64,000 nucleotides of DNA, taken from contig NZ_NBDP01000016.1 in NCBI RefSeq assembly GCF_004123845.1, forward strand, positions 1 through 64,000, read 5' to 3'. The DNA comes from Allobosea sp. Tri-44. Lineage in GTDB: Bacteria; Pseudomonadota; Alphaproteobacteria; Rhizobiales; Beijerinckiaceae. Made by a program: the position numbers and the translations under genes. Positions 46,047 through 55,722 of the stretch are shown here, in pieces; positions within the stretch are counted from its first letter, which is position 1; the number at the start of each line of letters is the position of its first letter. The notes below the pieces were generated by a model. It made no database searches. It was given only the letters and a program-made list of their open reading frames with translations, and was not told the origin of the DNA.

Positions 46047-46904
46047 TCAGGATCTCAGCCGGAAGTAGAGCCCCGAATAGGTCTCGACATGGCATTCCGG
46101 ATGGAACGGCACGTCGAGCCTGCGTGCCTTCTCCCATGAATCCACGAGCTCATAGCCGAGCACGAGCAGGCCATCGATGAAGCGCGCACGTGCCGCGACG
46201 CTATAAGGACAGAACGAAACTTGGCCCGTTCGCGTGATGACGGACTGGATCGTGACGAAGGATTGTCGCATGTGGAGCGGCGTCCGCTGGACGATCACGT
46301 GCCGTGGACGTTTTCGCCATGCGTTCAGCCGCTCGTGTAGATAGTTTTCGGGCAGATATTGCAGCGAGCCAGCCGCGAGCAGGATGTCCATGCCGCAGCC
46401 GTCATCGACGGTGTTGGTGAAGCGCAAGCGCGGCGTGGGGTGCCGAGCCGATAGCGCCTGCCCGGCCTGGGTGATGTGGGGAAGGTCGAAGACGGTCCAG
46501 CGGAACTCGTCCGGGAAGGCGAGGTAGCGATCATACTGGCGAAAAGCGTGCCCGACATAGCCCCCCAGATCGAGCAGGGTCCGCGCGCCGTCGTCGAGCG
46601 CGCCGCGCAGCCACAACAGAACAGGGTACTCGGTCGCCGGCATCGGCTCGAAGCCGCCTGCCATGGTGGTGTAGTGGTCGATGTCGGCCATGGCGGTGTG
46701 GTCGAAGCCCGCGAGGCCGGCCGGAAGGGCGCGTTCGGCAGCCTGGAAACTGTCATATCGGCCGCTATTGCCGCAGTGATATCTGCCGGCGCGAAACCGG
46801 GCCTGGTAGAGCCGTTGGCGCAATTGGGCGATGCCGGGCCAACTGACCGAGGCCGTGCGGGCCGCCAGCCGCAGGTTTTGCTTCCAGGCGGCCATGACCG
46901 TCAT
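46047..46904 (-). CDS. Putative methyltransferase of the TIGR04325 (LIC12133) family
   Basis: A 285-residue protein with the TIGR04325 pattern: YDSFQAAERA, then LLDLGGYVGHAFRQYDRY (SAM-binding-like motif I), WTVFDLPHITQAGQ, LAAGSLQYLPENYL, VIVQRTPLH and LGYELVDSWE. The family is annotated as putative methyltransferase and is found in O-antigen and capsule clusters; no member's substrate is known to me. GAGG lies 8 bp before the ATG. It sits between the ExoF-like gene and the NRPS loading module on the same strand, 163 bp upstream of the latter, so it may act on the glycan or on the NRPS product. Confidence 0.82.
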   Translation of the reverse strand: MTVMAAWKQNLRLAARTASVSWPGIAQLRQRLYQARFRAGRYHCGNSGRYDSFQAAERALPAGLAGFDHTAMADIDHYTTMAGGFEPMPATEYPVLLWLRGALDDGARTLLDLGGYVGHAFRQYDRYLAFPDEFRWTVFDLPHITQAGQALSARHPTPRLRFTNTVDDGCGMDILLAAGSLQYLPENYLHERLNAWRKRPRHVIVQRTPLHMRQSFVTIQSVITRTGQVSFCPYSVAARARFIDGLLVLGYELVDSWEKARRLDVPFHPECHVETYSGLYFRLRS

Positions 46905-46907
46905 CGA

Positions 46908-47342
46908 TCAGGCCTCGCCCGCACGCGTCGTCCGGGGGCGGGCGCCCGGTCTGGACGGCTCCGCTTTGGCTGGTGGCAGGATCGCTGTCGCGCCGGAGGG
47001 CTCTGATCGCAGGGACAGCGCCCGCCCCAGCAGTCTCGCCGCGGGCTCTGCGAAGAGCACCGCCAGGGCAAGAAGTAGCAGGAGCACGGTCGATCTCAGG
47101 CGGCTTGGCGCGGATGTGTCTTGCGCAGTGACGGCGGGGCGAGGGGGCGGCGTCTCCTGCAGCGCAAGCCGCTGGGGGGCTCGCCTGGCCGGCGCTCCAA
47201 AGGCCGCTTTCGTGAGTTCGGCGCCTCCCTCGTCGACCGCGAGCCAATGTTTCGCGAAGGCAGCATGCCGGACCACCGGAAGCGACGGAGAGGGGCGCTC
47301 GCTGCCATGGCCTTCCCGGCTGTGCTTCTCCGAGCTCGTCAA
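46908..47342 (-). CDS. Hypothetical protein with one membrane helix
   Basis: A frame closing just 3 bp before the methyltransferase start. It encodes a polar, Pro/Arg-rich N-terminal part, one hydrophobic helix (STVLLLLLALAVLFAEPAARLLG) and a Pro/Arg-rich tail. There is no ATG in the part not overlapped by the ExoF-like gene. The best start is a TTG at 47342 with GGAGAG before it, giving 144 residues. Composition fits the genome, but no family is recognised, so it could be a fortuitous frame in an intergenic spacer. Confidence 0.35.
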   Translation of the reverse strand: MTSSEKHSREGHGSERPSPSLPVVRHAAFAKHWLAVDEGGAELTKAAFGAPARRAPQRLALQETPPPRPAVTAQDTSAPSRLRSTVLLLLLALAVLFAEPAARLLGRALSLRSEPSGATAILPPAKAEPSRPGARPRTTRAGEA

Positions 47343-47424
47343 GGATCTCTCCGTTTCAACAAGTGGAGTGTCTCCTCTGCTTCGCGGCTTTGGATCGGTC
47401 AGCCGGTCATAGAGAAGAGATCGG

Positions 47425-48759
47425 TCATTGCTGGCTGGCGAGACCGGTGAGCGACCGCATCGGTGTCTGTGCCTCTCCCCCTGGGATCCGACTTTCGATC
47501 GCGCGCGCTTTGGGAGCGACCTGGACGATGTCACCCGGTTGCAGCGAGGTTTCGAATTTCGCCTGGATCGTCACCGGTGTGAGGCCGGCCTGTCGCGTGA
47601 TCTGGATGTCCCAATCCGCCGCCGCGCTGGATCCCTGACTCGCGACCAGCCTGCGACGCCGGCTTTCGGCGATCTCGCGCGCGGCCGGGAGGCTGCGCTC
47701 GACCTCGAGGATCTTCTGCCGCGTTTCCTGAAGCTCCAGGACGACGCGGCGCATATAGGTCGTGTCGAGCTCCCGCAGTCTCAGCATCAGCTCGCCGAGC
47801 GCCGTCTCGCTCTTGGCCAGCTCCGCCCGCAGGCGCGCCGCTTCGCCCTGCGTGCGGGCATAGTCGCGCTCGCGCTCGACCTGGACGGTGCGTAAGCCAT
47901 GGCCGGTCGTCGCCAGCTTGTTGTATTCGCTCGATTGCTCGCGCGTCAGCTCGACCTGCCGCTCGACCAGTCGGGCTTGCTCGGTCAGGGCGGCCTTTTC
48001 GGACTGGAGCCGCGCGACCTGCTGGCTCAGCAATTCGCGCTCGCCCGCCTTTGCCCTACGCTGGAAGTCGAGGATTTCCTGCTCTCCGGCCAGAAGCTGG
48101 GCGTTTGCCGCAGCGCGCGCATCGGGGACGAGCTGTTTGACGTCGTCACGTTCCGCTTCGAGCCGCGCGCGCCTTGCCATCAACGTCTGGAGCGACGTGT
48201 TGAGCAGGTTCTCACGTTCGTCCGCGAGCAGAAGTTCGGATTTGAGCACGGCGAGCGACTCGTCGCCGACACGATAGCCGCCGGCAAGTGCGACGGCTCC
48301 CAGGATATTGAGCCCGTGCCGGAACGGATAGGTTCCCGGCGAGCGTACCTCGCCCATGATGTAGATCGGCTTCAGCTCGGCCACCCGCAAGCTGACGACG
48401 GCATCCTTGAGATAGCCGTCCATCAGCGCGCTGCGGATCCGCGCTTCCGCTTCCATTGCCGTGAGCCCCGCAACCCTGATGCGCCCGGCCAGGGGCATGT
48501 TGACCATGCCCGATCCATCGAGCACGAAGTCTCCGGAAAGATCCGTCTGGCCGAAGACCGAGATCGTGACCTTGTCACCGATCGAGAGGGTCTCGGCGGC
48601 TTCGCGCTCCGCGGCCGACAGCGTCGGCGCCATGAAGAGCACAAAGGCGCAGAGCACCAGAACGAAGTGCCAGAGGTAGTATGATCCCGATCGGCCGGCA
48701 CCGGCCGGCACTCTGGAGGCCGGGCGAGAAGCCCAGTGGTGAATCGCTGCGTCCGACAT
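47425..48759 (-). CDS. Polysaccharide export outer-membrane protein (ExoF/OPX-like)
   Basis: A 444-residue protein. The N-terminal region has a signal/anchor helix (WHFVLVLCAFVLFMAPTLSAAE). A poly_export domain follows (LSIGDKVTISVFGQTDLSGDFVLDGSGMVNMPLAGRIRVAGL), then an SLBB domain (IYIMGEVRSPGTYPFRHGLNILGAVALAGGY). A long coiled coil (about 210-385) and a C-terminal LQPGDIVQV segment complete it. This build matches rhizobial ExoF, which with ExoP exports succinoglycan-type polymers across the outer membrane. An in-frame TTG seven codons upstream is the alternative start; the ATG at 48759 has GGAG before it. It is first in the minus-strand series that leads into the NRPS genes. Confidence 0.88.
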   Translation of the reverse strand: MSDAAIHHWASRPASRVPAGAGRSGSYYLWHFVLVLCAFVLFMAPTLSAAEREAAETLSIGDKVTISVFGQTDLSGDFVLDGSGMVNMPLAGRIRVAGLTAMEAEARIRSALMDGYLKDAVVSLRVAELKPIYIMGEVRSPGTYPFRHGLNILGAVALAGGYRVGDESLAVLKSELLLADERENLLNTSLQTLMARRARLEAERDDVKQLVPDARAAANAQLLAGEQEILDFQRRAKAGERELLSQQVARLQSEKAALTEQARLVERQVELTREQSSEYNKLATTGHGLRTVQVERERDYARTQGEAARLRAELAKSETALGELMLRLRELDTTYMRRVVLELQETRQKILEVERSLPAAREIAESRRRRLVASQGSSAAADWDIQITRQAGLTPVTIQAKFETSLQPGDIVQVAPKARAIESRIPGGEAQTPMRSLTGLASQQ

Positions 48760-49048
48760 CAGCTCCGACCATCCTGCCAATCACATCTCGCAAGGAGACG
48801 CAGGCGAGGATGTCAGGACCGGCTCTGCTTTCCGCGTTGGCATTCAGGCCAAGGTGCGTCGCCAGGGGATTAATCCCATCGTCGAGCCCTGCGGCCACCT
48901 TGCGTCAGGACGCCAGGTCGCGTCGCAGGGGAAGTAGCCCTTCCTTGTTGCCGCCGGGAAGCTCACCTCCCAAAGCGTCCTTTGAGAATGAGGCGCTTGC
49001 AGCAAAGCTTTCTGCTCCATCCCGTGCACGATCCGGCGGAGTTCAGAT

Positions 49049-50032
49049 ATGCAGAAGCGCATTCTCGTCACAGGCGGCGCCGGCTTCCTCGGCTGCCATC
49101 TCTGCGAGCGCCTCGTCGCTCAGGGCCATCAGGTTCTCGCGGTCGACAACTATTACACCGGGCGCCGCGAGAATCTGAGCGCGCTTCTCGGCCAGCCTCA
49201 ATTCGAGGCGGTGAGGCACGATGTGACCTTCCCGCTCTATCTCGAAGTCGACGAGATCTACAATCTCGCCTGCCCGGCCTCGCCGGTGCACTATCAGCGC
49301 GATCCCGTGCAGACCACCAAGACGAGCGTGCTCGGCGCAATCAACATGCTGGGCATGGCCAAGCGGCTCGGCATCCCGATCCTGCAGGCCTCGACCAGCG
49401 AAATCTACGGCGATCCGGACGTGCACCCCCAGGTGGAGGATTATCGCGGGCTCGTCAGCATCAGCGGGCCGCGGGCCTGCTATGACGAGGGCAAGCGCTG
49501 CGCCGAAACGCTCTTCTACGACTACAAGCGGCGCCACGGCGTGGAGATCCGCATCGCGCGCATCTTCAATACCTATGGCCCCCGCATGAATCTCGAGGAT
49601 GGCCGCGTCGTTTCCAATTTCATCGTCCAGGCGCTGCGCAACGAGCCGATCACGCTCTATGGCGACGGCCGGCAGACCCGCGCCTTCTGCTTCGTCGACG
49701 ATCTGGTCGAAGGCCTGATGCGGCTGATGAACGTGACCCAGCCTTTGGACAGCGCGGTCAATCTCGGCAACCCCGTCGAGACCTCCATGGCCGAAATCGC
49801 GGACATGATCATCGCGCTCACCGGCTCGCGCTCGCAGGTCGTCTACAGGCCGCTGCCGCAGGACGACCCGCGCCAGCGCTGCCCCGACATCAGCAAGGCG
49901 CAGGAATTGCTGCACTGGGCGCCGAAGGTGCCGCTGCAGGAAGGGCTCGAGCGGACGATCGCCTATTTCGACGGCGTGCTGTCGAAGCTGCATGATCCGG
50001 TGCGACGGGTCGAGGTCGCGAGGGCGAGCTGA
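49049..50032 (+). CDS. UDP-glucuronate decarboxylase (UDP-xylose synthase)
   Basis: A 327-residue extended SDR. It has GGAGFLG (9-15), the UXS fingerprint [48 protein letters not shown] with Glu118, and catalytic Tyr145-x3-Lys149 (YDEGK). These match UDP-xylose synthases, which convert UDP-glucuronate to UDP-xylose in the cytoplasm. The product suggests that the exopolysaccharide contains xylose. It is divergent from the ExoF-like gene across a 289-bp promoter region. Its stop overlaps the GT26 start (TGATG). Confidence 0.93.
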   Translation: MQKRILVTGGAGFLGCHLCERLVAQGHQVLAVDNYYTGRRENLSALLGQPQFEAVRHDVTFPLYLEVDEIYNLACPASPVHYQRDPVQTTKTSVLGAINMLGMAKRLGIPILQASTSEIYGDPDVHPQVEDYRGLVSISGPRACYDEGKRCAETLFYDYKRRHGVEIRIARIFNTYGPRMNLEDGRVVSNFIVQALRNEPITLYGDGRQTRAFCFVDDLVEGLMRLMNVTQPLDSAVNLGNPVETSMAEIADMIIALTGSRSQVVYRPLPQDDPRQRCPDISKAQELLHWAPKVPLQEGLERTIAYFDGVLSKLHDPVRRVEVARAS

Positions 50033-50823
50033 TGACGGCCGAAAACCCGCTTCCACGTGCGCGCATCATGGGCGTGAATGTCAGCGCCATCACCATGGCG
50101 GATGCCCTGCGCACGGTCGAAGACTGGATCGGACGGAAAGCACACAACTACGTCTGCATCACCGGCGTGCATGGCGTGATCGAGAGCCAGTCGGATCCGA
50201 AGCTGATGGCGATCCATGAAGGCGCCGGAATGGCGACCCCCGATGGCATGCCCTTGGTCTGGATGGCCCGCAAGCTTGGCTATGGGGGCACCGAGAGAGT
50301 CTACGGTCCGGAGTTGATGCTGCGGCTCTCGGCACTATCGGCCCAAAAGGGCTACCGCCAGTACTACTTCGGCGGCGCGCCGGGCCTTGCCGAGCGCCTG
50401 CGCGAGCGCCTTACCGAACGCTTTCCCGCTCTCGCTGTCGCCGGCACCTTCTCGCCGCCGTTTCGGCCGGCCTCTGTCGATGAGGACGAAGAGACCGTAC
50501 GCATGATCAACGCGGCCCGGCCGGACATCGTCTGGGTCGGCCTCAGCACGCCCAAGCAGGAATACTGGATGGCCGGGCATCTCGGCCGGATCGATGCACC
50601 GGTCATGATCGGCGTCGGGGCCGCCTTCGATTTCCTCGCCGGCACCAAGCGCCAGGCCCCGGCCTGGATGCAGAAGCGCGGACTCGAATGGCTGTTCAGG
50701 CTGCTGTCGGAGCCGCGGCGACTCTGGCGCCGCTACGGCAGGATCGTTCCGCAGTTCATTTTTGGTGCCAGCCTGCAGCTGCTTCGGCAGAAGACCGCAC
50801 TCGCCGCTAACCCCAAGAGATAG
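50032..50823 (+). CDS. WecB/TagA/CpsF-family glycosyltransferase (GT26)
   Basis: A 263-residue GT26 enzyme. It shows the family's YVCITGVHGVIES, the catalytic Asp in GAGMATPDGMPLVW, YYFGGAPG, and the C-terminal WVGLSTPKQEYWM followed by GVGAAFDFLAGTKRQAPAWMQKRGLEWLFRL. GT26 enzymes transfer the second sugar onto undecaprenyl-PP-linked sugar, so it probably extends the product of the WbaP-type enzyme downstream. Coupled to the UDP-xylose synthase gene by a 1-bp overlap. Confidence 0.92.
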   Translation: MTAENPLPRARIMGVNVSAITMADALRTVEDWIGRKAHNYVCITGVHGVIESQSDPKLMAIHEGAGMATPDGMPLVWMARKLGYGGTERVYGPELMLRLSALSAQKGYRQYYFGGAPGLAERLRERLTERFPALAVAGTFSPPFRPASVDEDEETVRMINAARPDIVWVGLSTPKQEYWMAGHLGRIDAPVMIGVGAAFDFLAGTKRQAPAWMQKRGLEWLFRLLSEPRRLWRRYGRIVPQFIFGASLQLLRQKTALAANPKR

Positions 50824-50916
50824 GTCTTCTCAAAAGGGGTATAGTTCCGTTTAACCACCTGATTTAAAAAGATAAAACCGCTATCACTGAATTCCATTTC
50901 TCAGTGGAGCGAAGTA

Positions 50917-51927
50917 ATGTCCAGGAAATCTGTGCTGGTTACGGGTGCTGGTGGCTTTATCGGCTTCCATCTTGTCAATTATCTCAAGGATCGAGGCTAT
51001 TGGGTCCGCGGGGTCGATATCAAAGATCCGGAATACCAGGCCAGCTCGGCAGATGAATTCCGAATCCTCGACCTGCGCGAGATGGAGGATTGCCGCGAGG
51101 CCGTCCAGGGCATGGACGAGGTCTATAATCTCGCCGCCGACATGGGCGGCATCGGCTACATCTCCGGCGCACACGCCTCGATCACCTTCAACAACACGAT
51201 GATCAGCGCGCAGATGCTGAAGGCGGCATACGACGCCAAGGTCAAGCGCTTCCTGTTCTCGTCCTCGGCCTGCGTCTACCCGCAACATCTCCAGGACGTG
51301 CCGTCGGTGGTACCGCTAAAGGAGGAGGACGCGTTCCCCGCCGATCCCGAGCCGGGATACGGGCTGGAGAAGCTCTACACCGAGAAGCTGTGCGAATACT
51401 TCACGGAAGATTACGGCTTCCAGACTCGATTGGTCCGCTTCCACAATGTCTACGGGCCGCTCGGCACCTGGGACGGCGGCAAGGAGAAGGCTCCGGCCGC
51501 CATCTGTCGCAAGGTCGCGCTGGCGAAATCGGGCGATGCGATCGAGGTCTGGGGCGACGGCAAGCAGACCCGTTCCTTCATGTACATCGACGATTGCGTC
51601 GAGGGCATCTACCGCATCATGCGCTCGGATTATTCCGGGCCGCTCAATCTCGGCACGGACGAGTTGGTCGATGTCAGCGGACTCGTCGACATTATCGCCG
51701 GGATCGCAGGGAAGACGATCCACAAGCGCTTCAACACGAGCCGCCCGCAGGGCGTGCGCGGCCGCAACAGCGACAACAACCGCTTGCGCGAGGTGCTCGG
51801 CTGGGAACCGTCGATTCACCTCGGGCAGGGACTGGTCCCGACCTATGCCTGGATCGCGGGAGAGGTGAAGGCGAGGGCCGAGCGCGAAGCGATGGCCGAG
51901 TCGATCCCCACGATCGCAGCGCAATAG
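50917..51927 (+). CDS. NAD-dependent epimerase similar to GDP-mannose 3,5-epimerase
   Basis: A 336-residue extended SDR. It has GAGGFIG (10-16), NLAADMGGIGYISG (71-84), the catalytic cysteine in SSSACVYP (Cys119) and Tyr148-x3-Lys152 (YGLEK). The AADMGG and SACVYP motifs are those of GDP-mannose 3,5-epimerase, which makes GDP-L-galactose and GDP-L-gulose. In bacteria, relatives also act on other nucleotide sugars, so the substrate is a prediction. It is part of the plus-strand EPS operon, 93 bp after GT26 and 48 bp before the sugar-phosphate transferase. Confidence 0.85.
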   Translation: MSRKSVLVTGAGGFIGFHLVNYLKDRGYWVRGVDIKDPEYQASSADEFRILDLREMEDCREAVQGMDEVYNLAADMGGIGYISGAHASITFNNTMISAQMLKAAYDAKVKRFLFSSSACVYPQHLQDVPSVVPLKEEDAFPADPEPGYGLEKLYTEKLCEYFTEDYGFQTRLVRFHNVYGPLGTWDGGKEKAPAAICRKVALAKSGDAIEVWGDGKQTRSFMYIDDCVEGIYRIMRSDYSGPLNLGTDELVDVSGLVDIIAGIAGKTIHKRFNTSRPQGVRGRNSDNNRLREVLGWEPSIHLGQGLVPTYAWIAGEVKARAEREAMAESIPTIAAQ

Positions 51928-51975
51928 CGCCTTCACCTTTCTGCGTAGCTGAACGAGACCTCGCAGGAGCTTGCC

Positions 51976-53451
51976 ATGCCGGACGTTGTTACGACCGTCG
52001 TCCCTGCTTCAATCGGCTTGGCAAAGCCGGGTCGGCGGCTCGGCGTCAATATCGCTCCAGCAACGCGGCGACGACTGGTCGCCGCCGCGTTGCTGATCGG
52101 TGATCTCGTTACGCTGACGATCGTGGCCGGCGTGCTGCAGTTCGGCGCGGCCATTGCCGCGTCCGATACCGACACCAACATGGCAAGCCTGATCCTGGTC
52201 TGGGCGCTGGCTCTATGCGGTGCCCTGGCCAGTTTCGGGCTCTATGGCTCGGACCGGGCCGAACCGGTCGATCGCCTGCGCCGGCGCACGCTCGGCAATA
52301 TCGCTGCCGGGGCGGCAGTGCTCGCCTGGCTGCTCGTCGCGAAGCCGTCAAATCATCTCTGGGGCTTGGTGATCGTCGGCGCCGGCTTGACGGTCTTGCT
52401 CGGTTATTATGTCGAGGCATTGATCCGGGGCGCGCTGCTTCGGCGCGATCTGTGGACCGCTCCGACCGTGCTCTACGGCACGATGCCGGCATGTCTGGCC
52501 CTGGCCCGTGATCTGGCCTTGCGGCCGGAACTAGGCCTGAAGCCCGTCGCCATTCTCATGGATGAGGAGGCAGATGCGCTGCCCGACATGGCGGAGATCG
52601 CTGGTCTCCCGGTGATCACCCGCGGCCAGGCCAGTATCATCTCGTCGGGGATCGAGGTCGCCCTGTGCGCATCGGGCGATCTGCACGCCGAGAAGGCGGA
52701 TTGGCTGGCGCGCTTGCCATTGCGCCAGATCTTCGTCGTCCATGACGCCTCGACGCTCCAAGTCCTGAATCCCCAACTGCGGGCCATGGGCGGATTGCTC
52801 GGTCTCGAACTACGCAGCGCCATCCACATGCCGCGCAACCTGCGCCTGAAACGGGCGCTCGACCTCGTCGTCGCGATACCGCTCGCCCTGCTGGCGCTGC
52901 CGGTGGTCGCAGTGCTGGCGCTTGCGGTAAAGGGGGTCGACAATGGGCGCGCCTTCTATGCGCAGCCAAGGGTCGGTCGGAACGGCCACATCTTCAAGGT
53001 CTACAAGCTGCGCAGCATGTATGCCGACGCCGAGGCTAGGCTCGCTGCGCATCTGGAGGCTGACAGCGCCGCGCGGCAGGAATGGCAGCGCTTCTTCAAG
53101 CTGTCGAACGATCCGCGAATCCTGCCGGGGATCGGACAATTCATCCGCCGCTCCAGCCTCGACGAGCTGCCGCAGCTCTGGAACGTTCTGCGCGGCGAGA
53201 TGAGCATCGTCGGACCGCGGCCGTTTCCTGGCTATCACAATCAGTGCTTCGACACGGCCTTCCAGGCACTGCGCACCAGCGTGCCGCCTGGTCTGACGGG
53301 CCTTTGGCAGGTCACGGACCGCAGTGACGGCGACCTTGCCGTCCAGAAGCGGCAGGACAGTTTCTACATCCACAACTGGTCGGTCTGGCTGGACTTCTAC
53401 GTGCTGCTGCAGACCGTTCCGGCCGTGCTCCTGGGGCGCGGGGCGAAATAG
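51976..53451 (+). CDS. Exopolysaccharide polyprenyl glycosylphosphotransferase (WbaP-type initiator)
   Basis: A 491-residue membrane enzyme that starts repeat-unit synthesis by moving a sugar-1-phosphate to undecaprenyl phosphate. N-terminal helices (about 35-165) are followed by a soluble CoA-binding-like domain. One membrane anchor (LDLVVAIPLALLALPVVAVLALAV) and the bacterial sugar transferase domain (PF02397) follow, with KVYKLRSMYADAE, FIRRSSLDELPQLWNVLRGEMSIVGPRP and GLTGLWQV. The five-helix WbaP/PssY build is clear. The sugar (Glc, Gal or other) cannot be read. Confidence 0.93.
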   Translation: MPDVVTTVVPASIGLAKPGRRLGVNIAPATRRRLVAAALLIGDLVTLTIVAGVLQFGAAIAASDTDTNMASLILVWALALCGALASFGLYGSDRAEPVDRLRRRTLGNIAAGAAVLAWLLVAKPSNHLWGLVIVGAGLTVLLGYYVEALIRGALLRRDLWTAPTVLYGTMPACLALARDLALRPELGLKPVAILMDEEADALPDMAEIAGLPVITRGQASIISSGIEVALCASGDLHAEKADWLARLPLRQIFVVHDASTLQVLNPQLRAMGGLLGLELRSAIHMPRNLRLKRALDLVVAIPLALLALPVVAVLALAVKGVDNGRAFYAQPRVGRNGHIFKVYKLRSMYADAEARLAAHLEADSAARQEWQRFFKLSNDPRILPGIGQFIRRSSLDELPQLWNVLRGEMSIVGPRPFPGYHNQCFDTAFQALRTSVPPGLTGLWQVTDRSDGDLAVQKRQDSFYIHNWSVWLDFYVLLQTVPAVLLGRGAK

Positions 53452-53541
53452 CGCGCAGACATCTCCGCACGCGCCGGCCAGCAGGCGCCGGCCGGCCGCG
53501 ATCCGCATCTCGAGTGAATTCAGCAGGCGAGGCACGGGACC

Positions 53542-55722
53542 ATGGATCTCTTCAGCGACATGCGAGGCCACCGCGCCCCGGCGACGCTCGCCAAACACTA
53601 TGATGCGGTGACCTTCGACTTCCTCTCCATGCTCTGGAGGAAGCGGCTGCTGATCCTCGCCGTCACCTGTGCGACCATGTTGGGGGCAGGCCTTTTCCTG
53701 ATGGTGACGCCGCAGCGTTACACGGCCGATCTGGTGTTGCAGTTCGATTTCACGCGGGAGGATAGTGTCGGAGGCGGCAAGGCGAGCAGCGTTTCGCTCG
53801 ACGCTTCGACACTTGTGGAAAGCGAGGCACGCATCATCCGCTCGCTTGCGACGGCCCGTGCCGTTGCTTCGCGCCTGGGCCTCGACAGGGCGACGGCGGC
53901 TCCACCCTCGTCGCTGTCCAGTCTTTTCACCGGTGCCGCCGAGCTGATCTTTCCAGCGTCCGTCCGCAAGACGCTGCGGAATCTCGCCGGCTTCGAGGAA
54001 GGTGCGGCTGAGCCGGCGCCGCGCGATATCGCTGCCCAGAAGCTGCTCGCATCCCTCGGCGTGAGCAACGATACGAAAGCCTATCTCGTCACGCTGACCT
54101 ATCGCGATACTGACCCGGATCGCGCGGCGCTGATCGTCAATGCCTTCGGGAACGAGTATCTGCGCCGCAAGATGGAGGCCACCACCAGCGCCTCGCAACG
54201 CTCCAGCCAGTGGTATGGAGCGCAGGCGCAGGAGGCGCGCGCCAATCTCGGGAGGATCGACAAGCAGATCGAGGCCTTCCGCGTGAGGACCGGCTTCGTC
54301 GAGCTGGGCCAGGATGGCGCCGACATCCAGCAGCAGCAGCTTCGCGACATGCTGACCCAGCTCAACACGACCTCCGCCACGCGCCTCGCGGAGGAGACCC
54401 GGCTGCAGCGCGCGCAGGTCTCTCTGGCCGCAGGCAACATCCCCCAGACGAGCGATCTTGGCGGTTCTCCGGTCGTGCAGCAGCTCCTGGACGAGGAAGG
54501 CAAGGCGCGCCGGGCTCTCGACGAGATGGTCGCGGTCTCGGGCGAACGGCACCCTGCTGTGCAGCGGCTGCGGCTGTCGCTGACGGCTGTACAGGAACGG
54601 TTGCAGAAGCAGCTGGCGCAATCCGTCGCCAATATCGAAACCGATGTCGCGGCGGCCCGACGTGCCGAAGCCGCGCTGCATGAGCGCGTCGCGGCATTGC
54701 AGACCAAGTCGATCGAGGCGAGGGGGCTCGAGGGGCAGCTGCGGACCCTGCAGGCTGAGGCGACCGCCGCCCGCGACCGCCTGAAGCAGCTTTCCGATGC
54801 GCATCAGCAGGCGAGCGCGGTGAGCGAGTTGCGGCCCATCATCGCCCAGATCGTCGCTCCGGCCGATATTCCCTCGCTGCCGAGTTCGATCAAGCCGTCG
54901 CTGGTGCTGGGGCTCGCCCTGATGGGTGGGCTCACAGCGGGAGCTGCACTTTCGTACATGCTGGAGAAACGCGATCGCGGCTTCCGCAGCGAGAATGAGT
55001 TCGCTACGGAGATTCGGACCAATTGCGTCGGCCTTCTCCCCAATCTCGAGCATTATCCGGGCGGGCTGGAGAGCCTGGTCTTCGCCGAGGCGGTGCGCTC
55101 GATGGTGGCTGAGTTGTTTCCGTCCACCAATCCGCCGAAATTCGTACTGATCACCTCTTCCGCGCCGGGAGAAGGCAAATCCTTCGTCGCCTCCGCCATG
55201 GCGCGCGTGCTGGCGATGATGGGACAGCGGGTCCTTGTGGTCGACGGCTCGCCCCGGCGTCTGCTGCTGGGCCAGAACTTCCCACATGAGGCGCTGCTCG
55301 ACCAATGCCTGCCCCAGGTCGGCGATGCGGGCGGTCCGGGTGCAAGTCCGGTCGCCACGGTCCGGCGCGCCTCGGGCCTGCGTGACAGCCAGAATGTCTA
55401 TTCGAACCCGGCTTTCGAGGCGATGCTTCGGGAGGCGCGGGCGCGATATGACGTGATCCTGTTTGAAGTGGCGCCTGTGCTGCTCTCTGCCGACAGCGCC
55501 CTGTTGCGTGAGCACGCCGATACGGTGCTGCACGTCGTCAAATGGAACGACACGCTGAAGAGCACCGTGTCCGCAACGCTCGATCACCTCGCCAGGCTGG
55601 GATTGGACGTCGCCGGCGTTGTGCTCAACGGTGTCGATCTCGAGGAGCAGGGCCGCTACGAGGTGTCCGATCGCGGACGGGTCTATCGCAACTACAAGTC
55701 GTTCTATCAGGCCTCGGCATGA
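53542..55722 (+). CDS. Polysaccharide co-polymerase / BY-kinase-like protein (ExoP/Wzc)
   Basis: A 726-residue protein. The Wzz domain has membrane helices at about 33-54 and 452-471, with a long periplasmic coiled coil between (about 180-430). The C-terminal cytoplasmic domain has Walker A SSAPGEGKS (about 540-548). The other nucleotide motifs are weak: Walker A' is VVDGSPRR instead of the usual IDxDxR, and Walker B is VILFEVAPV with Glu where Asp is expected. Several tyrosines near the C-terminus (VYRNYKSFYQ) resemble an autophosphorylation tail. It controls chain length with the ExoF-like exporter; kinase activity is doubtful. Confidence 0.88.
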   Translation: MDLFSDMRGHRAPATLAKHYDAVTFDFLSMLWRKRLLILAVTCATMLGAGLFLMVTPQRYTADLVLQFDFTREDSVGGGKASSVSLDASTLVESEARIIRSLATARAVASRLGLDRATAAPPSSLSSLFTGAAELIFPASVRKTLRNLAGFEEGAAEPAPRDIAAQKLLASLGVSNDTKAYLVTLTYRDTDPDRAALIVNAFGNEYLRRKMEATTSASQRSSQWYGAQAQEARANLGRIDKQIEAFRVRTGFVELGQDGADIQQQQLRDMLTQLNTTSATRLAEETRLQRAQVSLAAGNIPQTSDLGGSPVVQQLLDEEGKARRALDEMVAVSGERHPAVQRLRLSLTAVQERLQKQLAQSVANIETDVAAARRAEAALHERVAALQTKSIEARGLEGQLRTLQAEATAARDRLKQLSDAHQQASAVSELRPIIAQIVAPADIPSLPSSIKPSLVLGLALMGGLTAGAALSYMLEKRDRGFRSENEFATEIRTNCVGLLPNLEHYPGGLESLVFAEAVRSMVAELFPSTNPPKFVLITSSAPGEGKSFVASAMARVLAMMGQRVLVVDGSPRRLLLGQNFPHEALLDQCLPQVGDAGGPGASPVATVRRASGLRDSQNVYSNPAFEAMLREARARYDVILFEVAPVLLSADSALLREHADTVLHVVKWNDTLKSTVSATLDHLARLGLDVAGVVLNGVDLEEQGRYEVSDRGRVYRNYKSFYQASA

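Noticed and set aside
52810..55587. 925-codon minus-strand frame opposite the WbaP- and ExoP-like genes
   Set aside because: Antisense shadow produced by high G+C codon bias; the plus-strand genes have full family motifs.
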